This document shows positions 31,281-42,759 of a stretch of 64,000 bases of DNA, piece after piece. The position numbers were made by a program, and so were the translations under genes. Numbering within the stretch: the stretch's first letter is position 1; each line of letters starts with the position of its first letter. Under the pieces are notes generated by a model. It saw only the letters and a program-made list of their open reading frames with translations. It did not search any database and was not told the DNA's origin. Origin of the DNA: Symbiodinium natans (lineage: Eukaryota; Sar; Dinophyceae; Suessiales; Symbiodiniaceae); NCBI GenBank assembly GCA_905221605.1, contig CAJNDS010000181.1:1-64000 (forward strand), written 5' to 3'.

Positions 31281-31736
31281 TTAGGCCACCAACGCCGATG
31301 CCGTGGCGGAGACGTACTTCCAGGTGGCCGGCAGCGACTTCACGCGCTTGTAGTACCTGGCGAGGCGGTGGATGCGGCTCTCAACCAAGATCAGTCGGAA
31401 CTTGGCATCCTTGTCCTTGCGGTTCTTCTCCAAGTGCTTGCGGATGGACACTGCCTTCTTGATGAGGTAGTACAAGTCCTCCGGCAGGGTGGGTGCCAGG
31501 CCATTCGTCTTCAGGATGCGCAGGATGTGGTTGCCCGTGACATTCTTGACCTGGGGGATACCGAAGCTATCTCGCAAGGTCACGCCAATCTGAGATGGGG
31601 TCAGGCCCTTCTTGGCGAGCTTGCAGATGTGCTCGCCAACATCCTCTGGCTTCATCTTCAGCCACGTGGGCGGGGTGCGCTTGTAAGGAATTGCCGAGGA
31701 GGCAATGCCTTTGCCCTTGCCGTACATGCGCCCCAT
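31281..31736 (-). CDS. RPS13: 40S ribosomal protein S13 (uS15), middle tandem copy
   Basis: Encodes the same 151 residues as the flanking copies, with only silent differences. It is separated from them by spacers of 290 bp (upstream, 31737-32026) and 354 bp (downstream, 30927-31280). Tandem same-strand arrays of highly expressed, intronless genes are typical of dinoflagellates and fit transcription as a unit with spliced-leader trans-splicing. The sequence before ATG (AAGCCCAGCTGATAG, then about 13 bases) is conserved with the next copy. Confidence 0.97.
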   Translation of the reverse strand: MGRMYGKGKGIASSAIPYKRTPPTWLKMKPEDVGEHICKLAKKGLTPSQIGVTLRDSFGIPQVKNVTGNHILRILKTNGLAPTLPEDLYYLIKKAVSIRKHLEKNRKDKDAKFRLILVESRIHRLARYYKRVKSLPATWKYVSATASALVA

Positions 31737-31946
31737 GTTTCCGCCACTCTATCAGCTGGGCTTCTACAAAACTATGCTGCTCGTGCCGCTCGGCGATACG
31801 GAGAACATCTGATTTGCAGAAATGCTTCCGACTAGATACCAAGTCGTCAAGTCTACCATGCTCTTGGGTCGAGCAAGTCAGACAGCCAACAGTTTAGGCA
31901 ATGGAGCTTGCACTTACATCCGGAACTGGCTGGCAAAACTAAATGT

Positions 31947-32011
31947 TTTCACTCGCAGCAATTCTTTGATCGAAAGGTTGCCTGACACCCAGCTACAGCA
32001 TGGCCTACATA
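31947..32011. repeat. conserved RPS13 intergenic block, copy 2
   Basis: Counterpart of 31199-31263 in the second spacer; the likely 3'-UTR portion of the repeated unit. Confidence 0.9.
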
Positions 32012-32026
32012 TAACAAGCTCCGCTC

Positions 32027-32482
32027 TTAGGCCACCAACGCCGACGCCGTGGCGGAGACGTACTTCCAGGTGGCCGGCAGCGACTTCACGCGCTTGTAGT
32101 ACCTGGCGAGGCGGTGGATGCGGCTCTCAACCAAGATCAGTCGGAACTTGGCATCCTTGTCCTTGCGGTTCTTCTCCAAGTGCTTGCGGATGGACACTGC
32201 CTTCTTGATGAGGTAGTACAAGTCCTCCGGCAGGGTGGGTGCCAGGCCATTCGTCTTCAGGATGCGCAGGATGTGGTTGCCCGTGACATTCTTGACCTGG
32301 GGGATACCGAAGCTATCTCGCAAGGTCACGCCAATCTGAGATGGGGTCAGGCCCTTCTTGGCGAGCTTGCAGATGTGCTCACCAACATCCTCGGGCTTCA
32401 TCTTCAGCCACGTGGGCGGGGTGCGCTTGTAAGGAATTGCCGAGGAGGCAATGCCTTTGCCCTTGCCGTACATGCGCCCCAT
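32027..32482 (-). CDS. RPS13: 40S ribosomal protein S13 (uS15), first tandem copy in transcription order
   Basis: Identical 151-residue product. Upstream of its ATG the CAGCTGATAGAG motif is conserved for about 40 bp and then homology ends in AT-rich DNA with (TA)n at 32733-32753, so this is the 5' end of the array. Protein identity with silent differences suggests purifying selection plus recent duplication or conversion. Confidence 0.97.
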   Translation of the reverse strand: MGRMYGKGKGIASSAIPYKRTPPTWLKMKPEDVGEHICKLAKKGLTPSQIGVTLRDSFGIPQVKNVTGNHILRILKTNGLAPTLPEDLYYLIKKAVSIRKHLEKNRKDKDAKFRLILVESRIHRLARYYKRVKSLPATWKYVSATASALVA

Positions 32483-33154
32483 GTTTCCGCCTCTCTATCA
32501 GCTGGGCTTCTACAAATCTATGCTGCTTGTTCCTGAGGTGCGGTCGTCAGAACTGCCATCCTGGACAAACAAATGCCCGATGCCATCACCAAAAAAATGG
32601 AAACCACCAGCCCCGCCTCTAAGTTATGCACCCCGAGGTGAGAAAACATACTACAATACAATATGATATACTCTAGTATAATATTATATATAACACACAT
32701 ATCTAGATACATAATGCGGTATAATATATAACAGATATATATATATATATATACAAATAAAGCATAATAGAGTACATCCTTTCTGTACAAGAAGTCCACT
32801 TTCTCCAATGGTGCGCTTCTTCGCGGACCCTGAACTCAGGATTCACAAGGGATTTCTAGGGGGCCAAACCCCAGACCCTACAAACCCTGGAAACCCTAGA
32901 AACGACTACTTGTTCTAATATGTTGATAGAATATCCTACAGTACTATAATATCTTGTGATAGAAAATTGTTACTAAAACATGTTACAAGAGTATAACCAC
33001 TTAAATTCTTGAACCATTATACCATGAAACCATGGACATCTCAAATATGAACTGATCATCGACCCTAATCCCTACACCCTAGACCCTAAACCCTAGACCC
33101 TAAACCATAGACCCTAAACCCTAAACCCTAAACCTTAAACCCTAAACCCTAAAC

Positions 33155-33262
33155 CCAAGCAGCGGATCTCTCGGTGGGGCCATTGGGGCCCTGGCCACCG
33201 CAACGTGGCATGCCACGGACCACGCAGGAGGTCGGCCACCTCCTCCGCGGCGCCTTCTTGGG
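33155..33262 (-). CDS. candidate exon, unknown protein
   Basis: CTCCTCAAG, then 35 open codons (QEGAAEEVADLLRGPWHATL...), then CTTGG|GTTTAGGG. Composition is helix-like at the start and Trp/Pro-rich after. Several other frames are also open. Confidence 0.45.
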
Positions 33263-33659
33263 CTTGAGGAGTTCCGTTTAAGGTTTAGGGTTTAGGGTTT
33301 AGGGTTTCGGGTTTAGGGTTTAGGGTTTAGGGTTTAGGGTTTAGGGTTTGGGGTTTAAGGTCTAGGGTTTAGGGTTGGTTAAGGGTGCTGCTGAGTGGAT
33401 GGCGAAACAGATCACGCTCTGGCGACTGCGGGTCGTGGGCAGTGGAGCTACCCTACACCCAGAACCCTAAACCCTGTCAAGCATAGACCATCATAAGCCC
33501 TTAACAACAAAAAAACCCAAACAAAAACTAAAAAAAACAAACCCTAAACCCTAAAGCCCCAAACCCCAAAAGGCCCCAAACCCTAAACCCTAAACCCTAA
33601 ACCCCACCTGGTCATTCTTAAGGCCTTTGCTGGGAGCTGTGGGCTGAGTTCGGGGAGGG

Positions 33660-33990
33660 TTTAGGGCTTTAGGGTTTTAGGGTTTAGGGTTTTATGGTTT
33701 TAGGGTTTAGGGTTTTAGGGTTTTAGGGTTTAGGGTTTTAGGGTGTGGGGTTTAGGGTTTTAGGGTTTTAGGGTTTTAGGGTTTTAGGGTTTTAGGGTTT
33801 TAGGGTGTAAGGGTTTTAGGGTTTTAGGGTTTTAGGGTTTTAGGGTTTTAGGGTTTTAGGGTTTTAGGGTTTTAGGGTTTTGGGGTTTTAGGGCTTTAGG
33901 GTTTTAGGGTTTTAGGGATTTTTGGGTTTTTAGGTTTCGGGTTTAGGGTTTTAGGGTTTTAGGGCTTTAGGGTTTTCGAGTTTTAGGGAT
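33660..33990 (+). repeat. TTTTAGGG (8-mer) variant array
   Basis: More than 30 units of TTTTAGGG instead of TTTAGGG, mixed with 7-mers only at the left. It is the longest uniform variant array in the window. Confidence 0.95.
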
Positions 33991-34217
33991 GTTTCTTTGC
34001 CACCTGCACTGCACACGCCTATGCGCAACTCCAGAGGAGCCATTCGGGGTTTCGTTTCGGCTTCGGGACAAAAACACAGGGTTCAGGATTCAGGGACCAG
34101 GTTTCAGGGCCCTAAACCCTAAACCCTGAACCCGGGTCTCAGAGTTGCGCGACCTGCCTTGTATCGCCAGGTCTACTTAAAGGCTCCCGGGTAATTGGGT
34201 TCTATGTACCTGAAATA

Positions 34218-34369
34218 CTACTAATTGCTTAAGAAGCCCAAAAATGAAAACAAATAAATTTAAAAAATAAATAAATAATAATAATAATATATATATATAT
34301 ATATGTTGGGTTTTTCTAATATAAGGATTATTTCTGTTTGTTCCTTTAAGGTTCTTAAGCAAATAGTAG
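34218..34369. mobile_element. MITE-like element, CTTAAG family
   Basis: Termini CTACTAATTGCTTAAGAAGC and GGTTCTTAAGCAAATAGTAG are inverted repeats. The AT-rich centre includes (TA)10. Relatives: 43913-44036 and 57164-57305, and a left end at 17047. Confidence 0.75.
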
Positions 34370-34800
34370 AATATGGATAAGTTCATTAATTTTAAGTCCA
34401 GACTCGGGCGGCTGGACCAGGGGGCCCGGAAATCGTGAGAGTCTTCCAATCCGGAAACCTCCTTTGCGAGAACCCTGAACCCGGCACCAAGGGTGCTCAC
34501 AGCGGATTCCTCCAACTTCATGGTCAGGATTGAGGTCGCAGTGATCGAATCGCTTGAACTCAGGCCGAGGAGAGCCAGTTCTGGGCTGGAGGCTGCGATT
34601 CCGTTGAATCGAGTAGACCACCCCATTAGGGTCCTGTCTTCTAACGCCGCCCTTGTCAGTGCCAAGAACTCTGAAGGTAATACCCAGCAGCACCCAAAAG
34701 CACTTTGCGACTCGCCCTGTCCTAAACCCTAAACCCCTAAACCCTAAGCCCAAAACCCCCAACCCTGAGCCTGAACCTGATACCAGCAAGCGCCCTAGAG

Positions 34801-34970
34801 CCTTAACCCTAAACCCCAAACCTCGAACCCCAAACCCCAAACCCCAAACCCCAAACCCCAACCCTAAACCCTAAACCCTAAACCCTAAACCCTAAACCCT
34901 AAACCCTAAACCCTAAACCCTAAACCCTAAACCCTAAACCCTAAACCCTAGACCCTAAACCCTAAACCCT
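34801..34970 (-). repeat. CCCTAAA array with CCCCAAA block
   Basis: CCCCAAA units at 34812-34860, then about 15 CCCTAAA units. Confidence 0.95.
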
Positions 34971-34981
34971 ACTGGTTGCAG

Positions 34982-35020
34982 GGCCTTCCGGCTGCCGGCA
35001 TCTTGCACCACCTGCCTCGG
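34982..35020. CDS. candidate 39-bp micro-exon
   Basis: Plus: GGTTGCAG, then 13 codons (GLPAAGILHHLPR), then CGG|GTTTAGGG. Minus: GAGGCAG, then VVQDAGSRKALQP and a GTAGGG donor. It is sandwiched exactly between opposed telomeric arrays. Confidence 0.35.
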
Positions 35021-35137
35021 GTTTAGGGTTTAGGGTTTAGGGTTTAGGGTTTAGGGTTTAGGGTTTAGGGTTTAGGGTTTAGGGTTTCGGGTTTCGGGTT
35101 TCGGGTTTCGGGTTTCGGGTTTCGGGTTTCGGGTTTA
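35021..35137 (+). repeat. TTTAGGG array changing to TTTCGGG
   Basis: About nine TTTAGGG units, then about seven TTTCGGG units. Confidence 0.95.
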
Positions 35138-35411
35138 GGAGGGCATGTTCAGAATTCTCCGACATACCAAGTCTCCTGACAGCAGGCCTGAAAGACTTTG
35201 AAAGACTGTGTGTGCTGGCCACCGCGACTTGCAACAAGAGGTGCAAGGTGAACTACAAGACGAACTTCTGGCCTCTGGGTTTTGAATCTGGAACCCTAAA
35301 CCCCCTAGTACAATTCCTACCAAGGACTGTTAGTATAAGGGGGACAATCCCAGCCCAAAACCCTAGACCCTAAACTTACCCAACAAACTCCGAAGCCCTT
35401 AAACCCTTCAG

Positions 35412-35492
35412 GTTCGAAACCACCTGAGGCAGACACGCCCGTCGCATCCGCCCAGAAGGTGGGAACTGAACTAGCAGACGAAGAACACCTGG
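35412..35492. CDS. candidate exon, strand unresolved
   Basis: Plus: CCCTTCAG, 26 codons (SKPPEADTPVASAQKVGTEL...), then CTGG|GTGTCTAGGG. Minus is open too (GVLRLLVQFPPSGRMRRACL...). Length 81 bp in phase 1, like several other islands. Confidence 0.4.
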
Positions 35493-35907
35493 GTGTCTAG
35501 GGTTTCGGGACTAGGGTTTAGGGTTTAGGGCCGTTTAGGGTTGTGACGTCCGGCCTCGGTAGGGACAGGAGATCCCCAAAGCTGTTTCGGCCTCAAGTCC
35601 TGTTTATGAAAATATGCCCTGGCCCTTAACCCTGGCCTTCTTGCTAAATCACTTGGGGGGGGGGGAATCGGGGAAGGACAGCGCTCAAGCCACGAGTACA
35701 GCCCGAAAGTCATGAAATTGAAATTGCCTCTTTCGCTTCTGCCTTCAACCCTAAACCCAATGACCGTCGCGAAGCAACAGCGCTCAAGCCACGAAGGAGT
35801 GCGATTGGGCTAGCCTATCGCACTCCCCCCTCTGCGTCATTGCGCAACAAAGATGCCTAAGCACAAACCCAAAGCTGCCAAACCCTAAACCCTAAACCCT
35901 GAACCCC

Positions 35908-36051
35908 AAAGGCAAAGGGAAGGGTAGAGTTGGACCAAACTTTCTTCGCGTAGCTGTCAAGCCAGCATGGGCAAGGGGCCGCAAAGGCAACGGTAAAGGC
36001 AAAGCAAAAACACATGCCACAGCTTTCCGGTATTTACAATTCGGGTTCTGA
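35908..36051 (+). CDS. Lys/Gly-rich C-terminal reading
   Basis: 47 codons (KGKGKGRVGPNFLRVAVKPA, then a second GKGKAK cluster) to a TGA. An upstream MPKHKPKAAK start at 35853 is in another frame, separated by CCCTAAA repeat. The two could be one basic protein interrupted by a telomeric-repeat intron, but no GT donor is visible. Confidence 0.3.
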   Translation, partial: KGKGKGRVGPNFLRVAVKPAWARGRKGNGKGKAKTHATAFRYLQFGF

Positions 36052-36886
36052 GGGTCGGATTGCGGACCGGAAATCAATATCCAGCACCCGCACGCGTTTG
36101 CAAGTGTGTGCACGTGCTCGCGAGTGCCGCATGGCGGCTGTGGGCAGTTGCGGGAGTCCACGTTTGGCAGCGTTTTGTGTCACGAAAGGATCAACTGTCG
36201 CAAGATGTGACAGGGATCGAGCGTCGTTGTTGGAGCCTGAATTTGTCATTGACGTGCCAATTTCAGGTTTGGGGTTTAGGGTCCGGTCCAGCTGACCTAC
36301 GCAGCGTGCGGGCAGCATCACTGGCACACGTGCAGCAGAAAAGCACGGGTCACAAAGGCTGCATCAAGAGCATGGCGTACCTCTGAGCCCATACGACCAC
36401 GGAAATCTCTCACGACCCCCTCACCAAAAAAAAACTAAGCACAACGCCCTCTAACCTACCCTTGGCATGCTTTGGCCGATCACCCACAAACCTAAACGGG
36501 GTTTTTTTGAAGAGGAAATTGTCCCAGTACTGCACAAACAACACGGTGCCTGAAGGGGACAGAACTGAAGCTACCGGCGCATCGGAGGCCAAAACCTTTT
36601 GTTAACACTACAAGCCCCGCAAACAATGCAAAGTCATATGGCCGCCCATAAAGCATCTAAACCCTCTGAGCCTTACAGGGCCTTACAAGCACCTTTTTAA
36701 TACCCCTGCAAACCCTCTAAACCTTAACTAATGCAGCGTACTGAAGCCCTAATGAAACGTGCTTAAGCCTAGTTAAGCCGAATACCTAATGTACTAGTGA
36801 AGCGTGATGAAGCAGCCCTAAACTCTAAACCCTAAACCCTATACCCTAAACCCTAAACCCTAAACCCTAAACCCTAAACCCTAAAC

Positions 36887-36984
36887 CTAGTGAAGTATTC
36901 ATGAAGCCTGTAGCCGGTGCTTCCTATGGAAGACGAGAAGCCAGGAAATGCCACCGCCTGAGACCGACTCGACTTTCGCATGGC
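36887..36984. CDS. candidate exon, strand unresolved
   Basis: Minus: AAATCTTCTGCAG (strong acceptor), 32 codons (AMRKSSRSQAVAFPGFSSSI...), then CACTAG|GTTTAGGG. Plus: an open basic reading (EVFMKPVAGASYGRREARKC...). Signals favour minus. Confidence 0.4.
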
Positions 36985-37098
36985 CTGCAGAAGATTTGGG
37001 GATTTAGGTTTAGGGTTTAGGGTTTAGGGGTAGGGTTTAGGGTTTAGGGCTTAGGGTATAGGGTTTAGGGGTAAGGCAAGCATGGAACCAGATGCAAC

Positions 37099-37189
37099 TT
37101 AAATCCAGAGTTGAAACAGGCTGCCCGCGTGCCAGCTGTGCGATTTCTCCTCCACTTGTGTGCGGAGCCTCTTAAAGACACGCATCCAG
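37099..37189. CDS. candidate terminal exon, strand unresolved
   Basis: Minus: CTCGTAG, then 29 codons (WMRVFKRLRTQVEEKSHSWH...) to TAA. Plus: AATCCAG, then LKQAARVPAVRFLLHLCAEP..., open into repeat. Both look protein-like. Confidence 0.4.
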
Positions 37190-37293
37190 CTACGAGTATC
37201 CCTAAACCCTAAACCCTAAACCCTAAACCCTAAACCCTAAACCCTAAACCCTAAACCTTGAACCCTCTTGCCATTGCTTCCTTACACTTGCAG

Positions 37294-37374
37294 ACGCGGC
37301 ACACCTCGCATCAAACTCCCAGAGCTGCTTGGGCAGAACCCGATCCCACCCGAATCCCCTCCCCCTCATATTAA
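37294..37374 (+). CDS. candidate terminal exon
   Basis: TTGCTTCCTTACACTTGCAG is a textbook acceptor and is followed by 26 codons (TRHTSHQTPRAAWAEPDPTR...) and TAA. The product is not recognised. Confidence 0.4.
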   Translation, partial: TRHTSHQTPRAAWAEPDPTRIPSPSY

Positions 37375-37805
37375 CACCCTTAGGGTTTTGGGATTAGGGT
37401 TTAGGTTTAGGGTTTAGGGCTCCAACCCCCTCATGTTAAACCCCCCCCCCATATACCATAATAGAACTACACTGGGGGTTATTCAATCTTGGGAGGTAGG
37501 GCAGGATTAATATTCGGGGGAGGGGATTCAGATGGAACCCTGCCAACCCTAAACCCTAAACCCTAAACCCTAAACCCTAAACCCTAAACCCTAAACCCTA
37601 AACCCGTTGAGAGTTGAGTGCTTAGAGTTTGGGTCACCTCAGATCCTCCTTTCATTTGGGAGCCGAGCAACCCCGAACACAAAGAAGGTCACCATTGTCA
37701 ACGGCCAAATCCCGAGACCAAAGCCCGAAACTCCTTTCCCTAATTTGGGCCCTAACCCTAAAGCCTAAACCCTAAACCCGAAACCCTCCAACACCGAAGC
37801 ACCAG

Positions 37806-37898
37806 GCCTTCTACAAGACCCTGACGGCACCAGTGGTCTGGCAAACCAAGGGTCACATACCAGGCATCCTGCTCCAGTGCTTAAGTACTCCCCTCAGG
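37806..37898 (+). CDS. candidate exon, unknown protein
   Basis: GCACCAG, 31 codons (AFYKTLTAPVVWQTKGHIPG...), then CAGG|GTTTAGGG. The minus strand has only shorter or weaker readings. Confidence 0.5.
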
Positions 37899-38219
37899 GT
37901 TTAGGGTTTAGGGCTTAGGGCTTAGGGCTTAGGGTTTAGGGCTTAGGGTTCAGGGTTTAGGGATTTCTATGCCAGCATGCTGCGCAGGGCCCTCTGAGGA
38001 GTTCAGGGTATTGGAGGGGTGGGGTGGGGGCTGGGGGATAAAGTATGTAATGGAAGGAAGGGCTGCCGAGTAATTAATGGGCTCAACCTCCCCACGATGT
38101 CGTTTACTTAAGCTTACTTGATAGCTATGCCATCCTCTCTCCCTCTCTCTCCCCCTCTGGCTCCCTGTCTTCGCATCCCAACAATCACTGCCTCATCGAA
38201 ACGAGCTTGCCCTACGTAC

Positions 38220-38314
38220 CCCCTGTTTCCGAACCACGTGGTGCCGAGGATTGAATTGCAGTGAAACTTCACCGCTTGTTCTTCAGGGATTTGCGCGAAC
38301 TCGTCTGCGGTCAT
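38220..38314 (-). CDS. candidate exon, unknown protein
   Basis: CGCCAG, then ATG and 31 codons (MTADEFAQIPEEQAVKFHCN...), ending at a GTACGT donor. A longer frame continues through the donor to 38114. Not recognised; good splice consensus. Confidence 0.5.
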
Positions 38315-38973
38315 CTGGCGTTTTTTGGCGGGCTTTGGGATTGGGGCCGGGGCTTTCCTCACCCTCAAACCCCTGAACGGTGTGAAAGCTCAAAGGTCGC
38401 CATGGCTCCCTGCCTCATGTTCGTTCAGACCTCTTAACCGCCAAAACCCACAAGGTCCTTTCCCTAAACTCTAAACCCTAAACCCAAAACCCTTATAAAC
38501 CCTTAACCCCTATGAAGCCTAGAGCAACCGCAACCCCGAGCCCCCAAAAAACCCTGGGCCCTAAAAAAGGCCTGAAGAACACCCCTTTGTACTAACCCTA
38601 GACCCTAAACTCTAAACCCCAAACCTCCTAAGCCCTAATCAGGGGGTATAAGGAGGGACCCCTAGACCCTGGAGCCCTACACCCTCAACCCCTTGGCTAC
38701 CCTAAACCCTAAACCCTGAGCCCTAAACCCTAAACCCTAAACCCTAAACCTTAAACCCTAAACCCTAAACCTTTCTTAAGCATTGAGAGTGCCGGCACAC
38801 ATGCAGCTTCTCAGAAGCAACCCTAAACCCTAAACCCCAACCCCAATGCCAAAACCCTAAACCTAACCCCTAAACCCTAAACCCTGCTTAACCCCCCTAA
38901 TCACAGCCCTGCTCCACCGCGTCGTTTGCCCTAAATCCTAAACCCTAAACCCTAAACCCCTAAACCGGCTAAG

Positions 38974-39079
38974 GACGCTGCGGGTACGTCAAGGGGGCCT
39001 CGACCTTGGCATTTCTTTCTGGCCACCAAAGAGCTTTGTTCTGCCACCCGGCTAGCTGACACTCGGGCCACATTGCAGG
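38974..39079. CDS. candidate exon, strand unresolved
   Basis: Plus: GGCTAAG, 35 codons (AAGTSRGPRPWHFFLATKEL...), then GCAGG|GTTTAGGG. Minus is open throughout (NVARVSASRVAEQSSLVARK...). Confidence 0.4.
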
Positions 39080-40064
39080 GTTTAGGGTTTAGGGTTTAGG
39101 TTTAGGGTTCAGGGTTTAGGGCTTAGGGCTTAGGGTTTAGGGTTTAAGGTGTCCACCCCTGATGATGTCACCAGGTCGCATATTCTACAAGAAAAAACCT
39201 TACCATGCACGCGCAAGCACGGAGTGAGCCCAGCACAAAACAGCTTTGGGGCTTAGGGTCGCACTGCGCTGCAGGGCACACTCGTCCAAGGAGAAAGCAG
39301 CAGTTCGATGAGAGAAAAGCAGATTGTGTCACAACCATCCGCCTGCCCATCAGCCGAAGAACCCTGATAGCTGACACGCCTAAACAAACACAACACCTTG
39401 GCCTTTGTTTTGCTGTATTTTGCCGTCGGTGGATAGCAAGCAGAGGGAGGGCATTCCTGCCTTGCGCCAGCCTATGGGAGGGGGGGGGAGGGGGTTCTAC
39501 GAGAAATGGAGAGGAGTCTTGTCGGAGCCCATTGCGATGACCAGCCTGTGATAATCATTTGGCGAAACTCTGAATCCTAAACCCTAAACCCTAAACCCTA
39601 TGGAGGTCCCCGGCTTGTCTCGCTTAGGGTACTCGGATCCTACTTGGAAGCCCTTTTGACTGAGTAAGTAGGGTTAGTAAGGTGGGTGGTGGGGAATATA
39701 AGAGGGGCTTCTCGGGGGTACGAAGTAAAGCTTCCGGAGACTTTGGAGGCATCCTAGTTCACCGCAGAACTTCCAAATCACCCTTTTGACTAAATCCTAG
39801 ATTCTATAAACCTTTGTTGCAAACCCAGAACGGGCTCGCAACTCTACACCCTGACCCCCAAAACCCTAAACCCTAAACCCTAAACCCTAAACCCTAAACC
39901 CTAAACCCTAAACCCCTGGGGGGCCCCGCAGACTGGGCATCCTGGTGCCAGGCCTGGCTTGGAGCTGAAGGTTGGGATTTAAGGTTTAAAGTTTAGGGTT
40001 TAGGGTTTGGGGTTTAGAGTTTGGGGTTTAGGGTTTAGGGTTTAGGGTTTAGGGTTTAGCACAG

Positions 40065-40208
40065 TGGGTCTCAGATGCCGCGCCACTGACGACAGGCCTG
40101 TCTTCAGGCAATGTAGCAGGTACTCCGCCCAGCAGTCGGTGCCTCACGAAGCTGCTCTAAGGATAGTAGATCTCGGGGGATGTCCCAAGACTTGCAGTTT
40201 TCTTGCAG
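40065..40208 (+). CDS. candidate exon, unknown protein
   Basis: GTTTAGCACAG, 47 codons (GLRCRATDDRPVFRQCSRYS, then AQQSVPHEAALRIVDLGGCP...), ending GCAG|GTTTAG. One of the longest islands open in a single frame. Telomere-like arrays lie on both sides. A shorter minus reading exists. Confidence 0.5.
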
Positions 40209-41254
40209 GTTTAGAATTTAGGGTTTAGGGTTTAGGGTTTAGGGTTTAGGAACCCTACCTAAACCACGAAACCAAACTCCAAGGCATGTTTGCGTAGTTC
40301 GAGCAGGTGGGAATGTTCAACGCGAGATATACTCAATCTTCCTGCCTAGTTCTCAAAAGAGAATGAAGGGAGAAGATGCCGTATGTAACCCTTCAAAAGG
40401 CTCGAACCCTAAACCGTAACCCTAAACCCTAAACCCTAAACCCTCAACCCAAGTTGAAAGGGCAGGGAGTTGCAGAGGCCAGCTGCGGACTGAGCTGAGA
40501 CTGGACCAAACGCGTCCGAAGACAACAATGGTTCGGCATAACTCGGACTCCCTTTCTGGCTGGCTGCACGGCGACCTTTGCGAAGACGGTGCAGGTGCGT
40601 GGAACATCAATTTTTTGGGGGGGAGGGGGGGGGGGTGGGGGTTCGTCATAAAGGGGAACCCTAAACCCTAGACCCTAAACCCTTTCTTGCATCCGGGCTT
40701 GGTTCGTCGGCCGGGAAAGACGACCTAACTGTATTAGACAGGGCCAGACTTGGAAACCCCAACCCCAAAAAACCCCTAAGCCCAAGCCCTCTAAACCCTC
40801 AACCCAACCCCAACAACCCCCTAAGCCCAAGCCCTCATTACCAATTAATAATATTTGTTAAGTAAGTAATAATGAATTAGTATTAATTATTAATCGATTA
40901 TTAATTAAAGAGTCTCAAACCAAGCTCAGGCCCAGGCAAAACCGGTGGCTGGTGATCCTCGGGGCGCCGGCTGGCAGAATGGCCAGGGGTTCAGGGCTTC
41001 GGGATCGAGATGTCAGGTTTAGGGTTTAGGGTTCAGGGTTCAGGGTTTAGGGCTTAGGGCTTAGGGCTTAGGGTTTAGGGTTTAGGGTTTCGGGTTTCGG
41101 GTTTAGGGTAGGGTTTGGGGCTTCTGGGGATCGAGATGACAGGTTCAGGGGCTTTGGGGGGTTTTCGGAATCTCGGGCTCAGGCTTAAAAGGGGCGCCTC
41201 CATGAAAACACCGAAGAAGCACTTCTATGGCTTCGGGAAGATGGGTTTAGGGTT

Positions 41255-41638
41255 CAGGGTTCAGGGTCCAGGGTTCAGGGTTTAGGGTTTAGGGTTTAGG
41301 GTTTAGGGTTTAGGGTTTAGGGTTTAGGGTTTAGGGTTTAGGGTTTAGGGTTTAGGGTTTAGGGTTTAGGGTTTAGGGTTTAGGGCACACTGATCTCGTG
41401 GCAAGTGCAAGGGCTGCGGTGCAAAGTGTGCCTTGGCTCACTTTTCTTTCTTACCTTTTGAAGCTGGTCCTAAAACCAAAACCCTAAACCCTAAACCCTA
41501 AACCCTAAACCCTAAACCCTAAACCCTAAACCCTAAACCCTAAACCCTAAACCCTAAACCCTAAACCCTAAACCCTAAACCCTAAACCCTAAACCCTAAA
41601 CCCTAAACCCTAAACCCTAAACCCTAAACCCTAAACCC
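41255..41638. repeat. large inverted telomeric repeat
   Basis: TTTAGGG units at 41255-41385 face CCCTAAA units at 41478-41638 across about 90 bp. The arms (more than 15 units each) could form a hairpin of over 100 bp. Confidence 0.95.
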
Positions 41639-41647
41639 TCCCTTCAG

Positions 41648-41755
41648 CCCAGACGCTGGGGTGCGGTGTTCGAGTGTGGAGGCACCAAAGTGTGCGCCTT
41701 CTCCATGAAGCAGACCACCTCAGCGACTGTAGGCTCTCTAGGATACCCATTCTAG
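41648..41755. CDS. candidate exon, strand unresolved
   Basis: Plus: CCCTTCAG, 35 codons (QTLGCGVRVWRHQSVRLLHE...), then CTAG|GTTGAGG. Minus: a reading PTVAEVVCFMEKAHTLVPPH... to TGA, which looks at least as good. Confidence 0.35.
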
Positions 41756-42759
41756 GTTGAGGGTTTACGGTTTAGGGTTTAGGGTTTAGGACTTAGGGTG
41801 AATACCCATTCGAATCGAACACACAGGCCTTTTTGCCCTCATACCCTTTCTTCTACGGTTTAGGGTTTAGGGGGTAGTGTTCTGAAGGGGGCTGGTACTC
41901 ATGTCCTAAGTCCTAAGCCCATTTTCGCTAAACCAAACTGTTCTCATGCAAAAAAAAAGCCCGAAATTGAGAGTGATCCAGGCTAGAGAGGGGGTTCTGG
42001 TTTACGACAAACCTGGCGGGTAGGGGAAGGAGCTCGGGGACCCCTCTGAAGGGGGCTTAAGGGGTTAGTGTAGGGAAAAAAGGATTCAGGGTTTAAAGAG
42101 GACTCTTGGAGCTGCTTCGGCCCTATTCGAGGACCACACAAGGTGTCGGGGCTGTGTATCACCAAGGTGCTAGAACGCAAGAATGGTCCCGAATACTTGA
42201 GCGCCAGGCCAAGCTTTCTATGAACAAGGTCCCCCCCTTTCGCGCGAATTGACCCGACCCTGAAGAAGATACGGTGTAGATAAGGCTCGTCTTCTTGCTA
42301 CCTCTTTCGCCTTCCTGACATGTCTTGCACCAAAAAACTCTCCCAAGCAGGGGGAAGGCCCACGTTCCTCGTGAAAAGCTTTCGTAAGCACTACGAACCT
42401 CGAATGGCCCCTCGCTTGCTGGGCTTCTTGTGCCCACCCCTAAACTCTATCAACCCTCACCCGAAACCCTCAACCCCCTATACCCTAAAACCCTATCACC
42501 CCTAAACCCTATACCCCCCCCCAACAAAAAAAGAAATTAAAAAAAATGTGTATACATATGTATATATTATAACAATCAAACAAATACATGAATAAATAAA
42601 AAATAAATAACAAATGCATATATATATATAGATAGATAAGATGTCTTTATATATAGAAATAACAAGAAGAGGAGCCCCCTGAGGCCACGGCGCATTGCTG
42701 CGCCCTCGCTTCCATGAGCCGGCGGCCGACGGCCGAGTTTGGGGGCCTCGCAAGGGTTT

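Noticed and set aside
32518-32808. 96-codon minus-strand frame upstream of RPS13
   Set aside because: Tyr/Ile-rich reading over (TA)n and AT-rich DNA; no homology signal.
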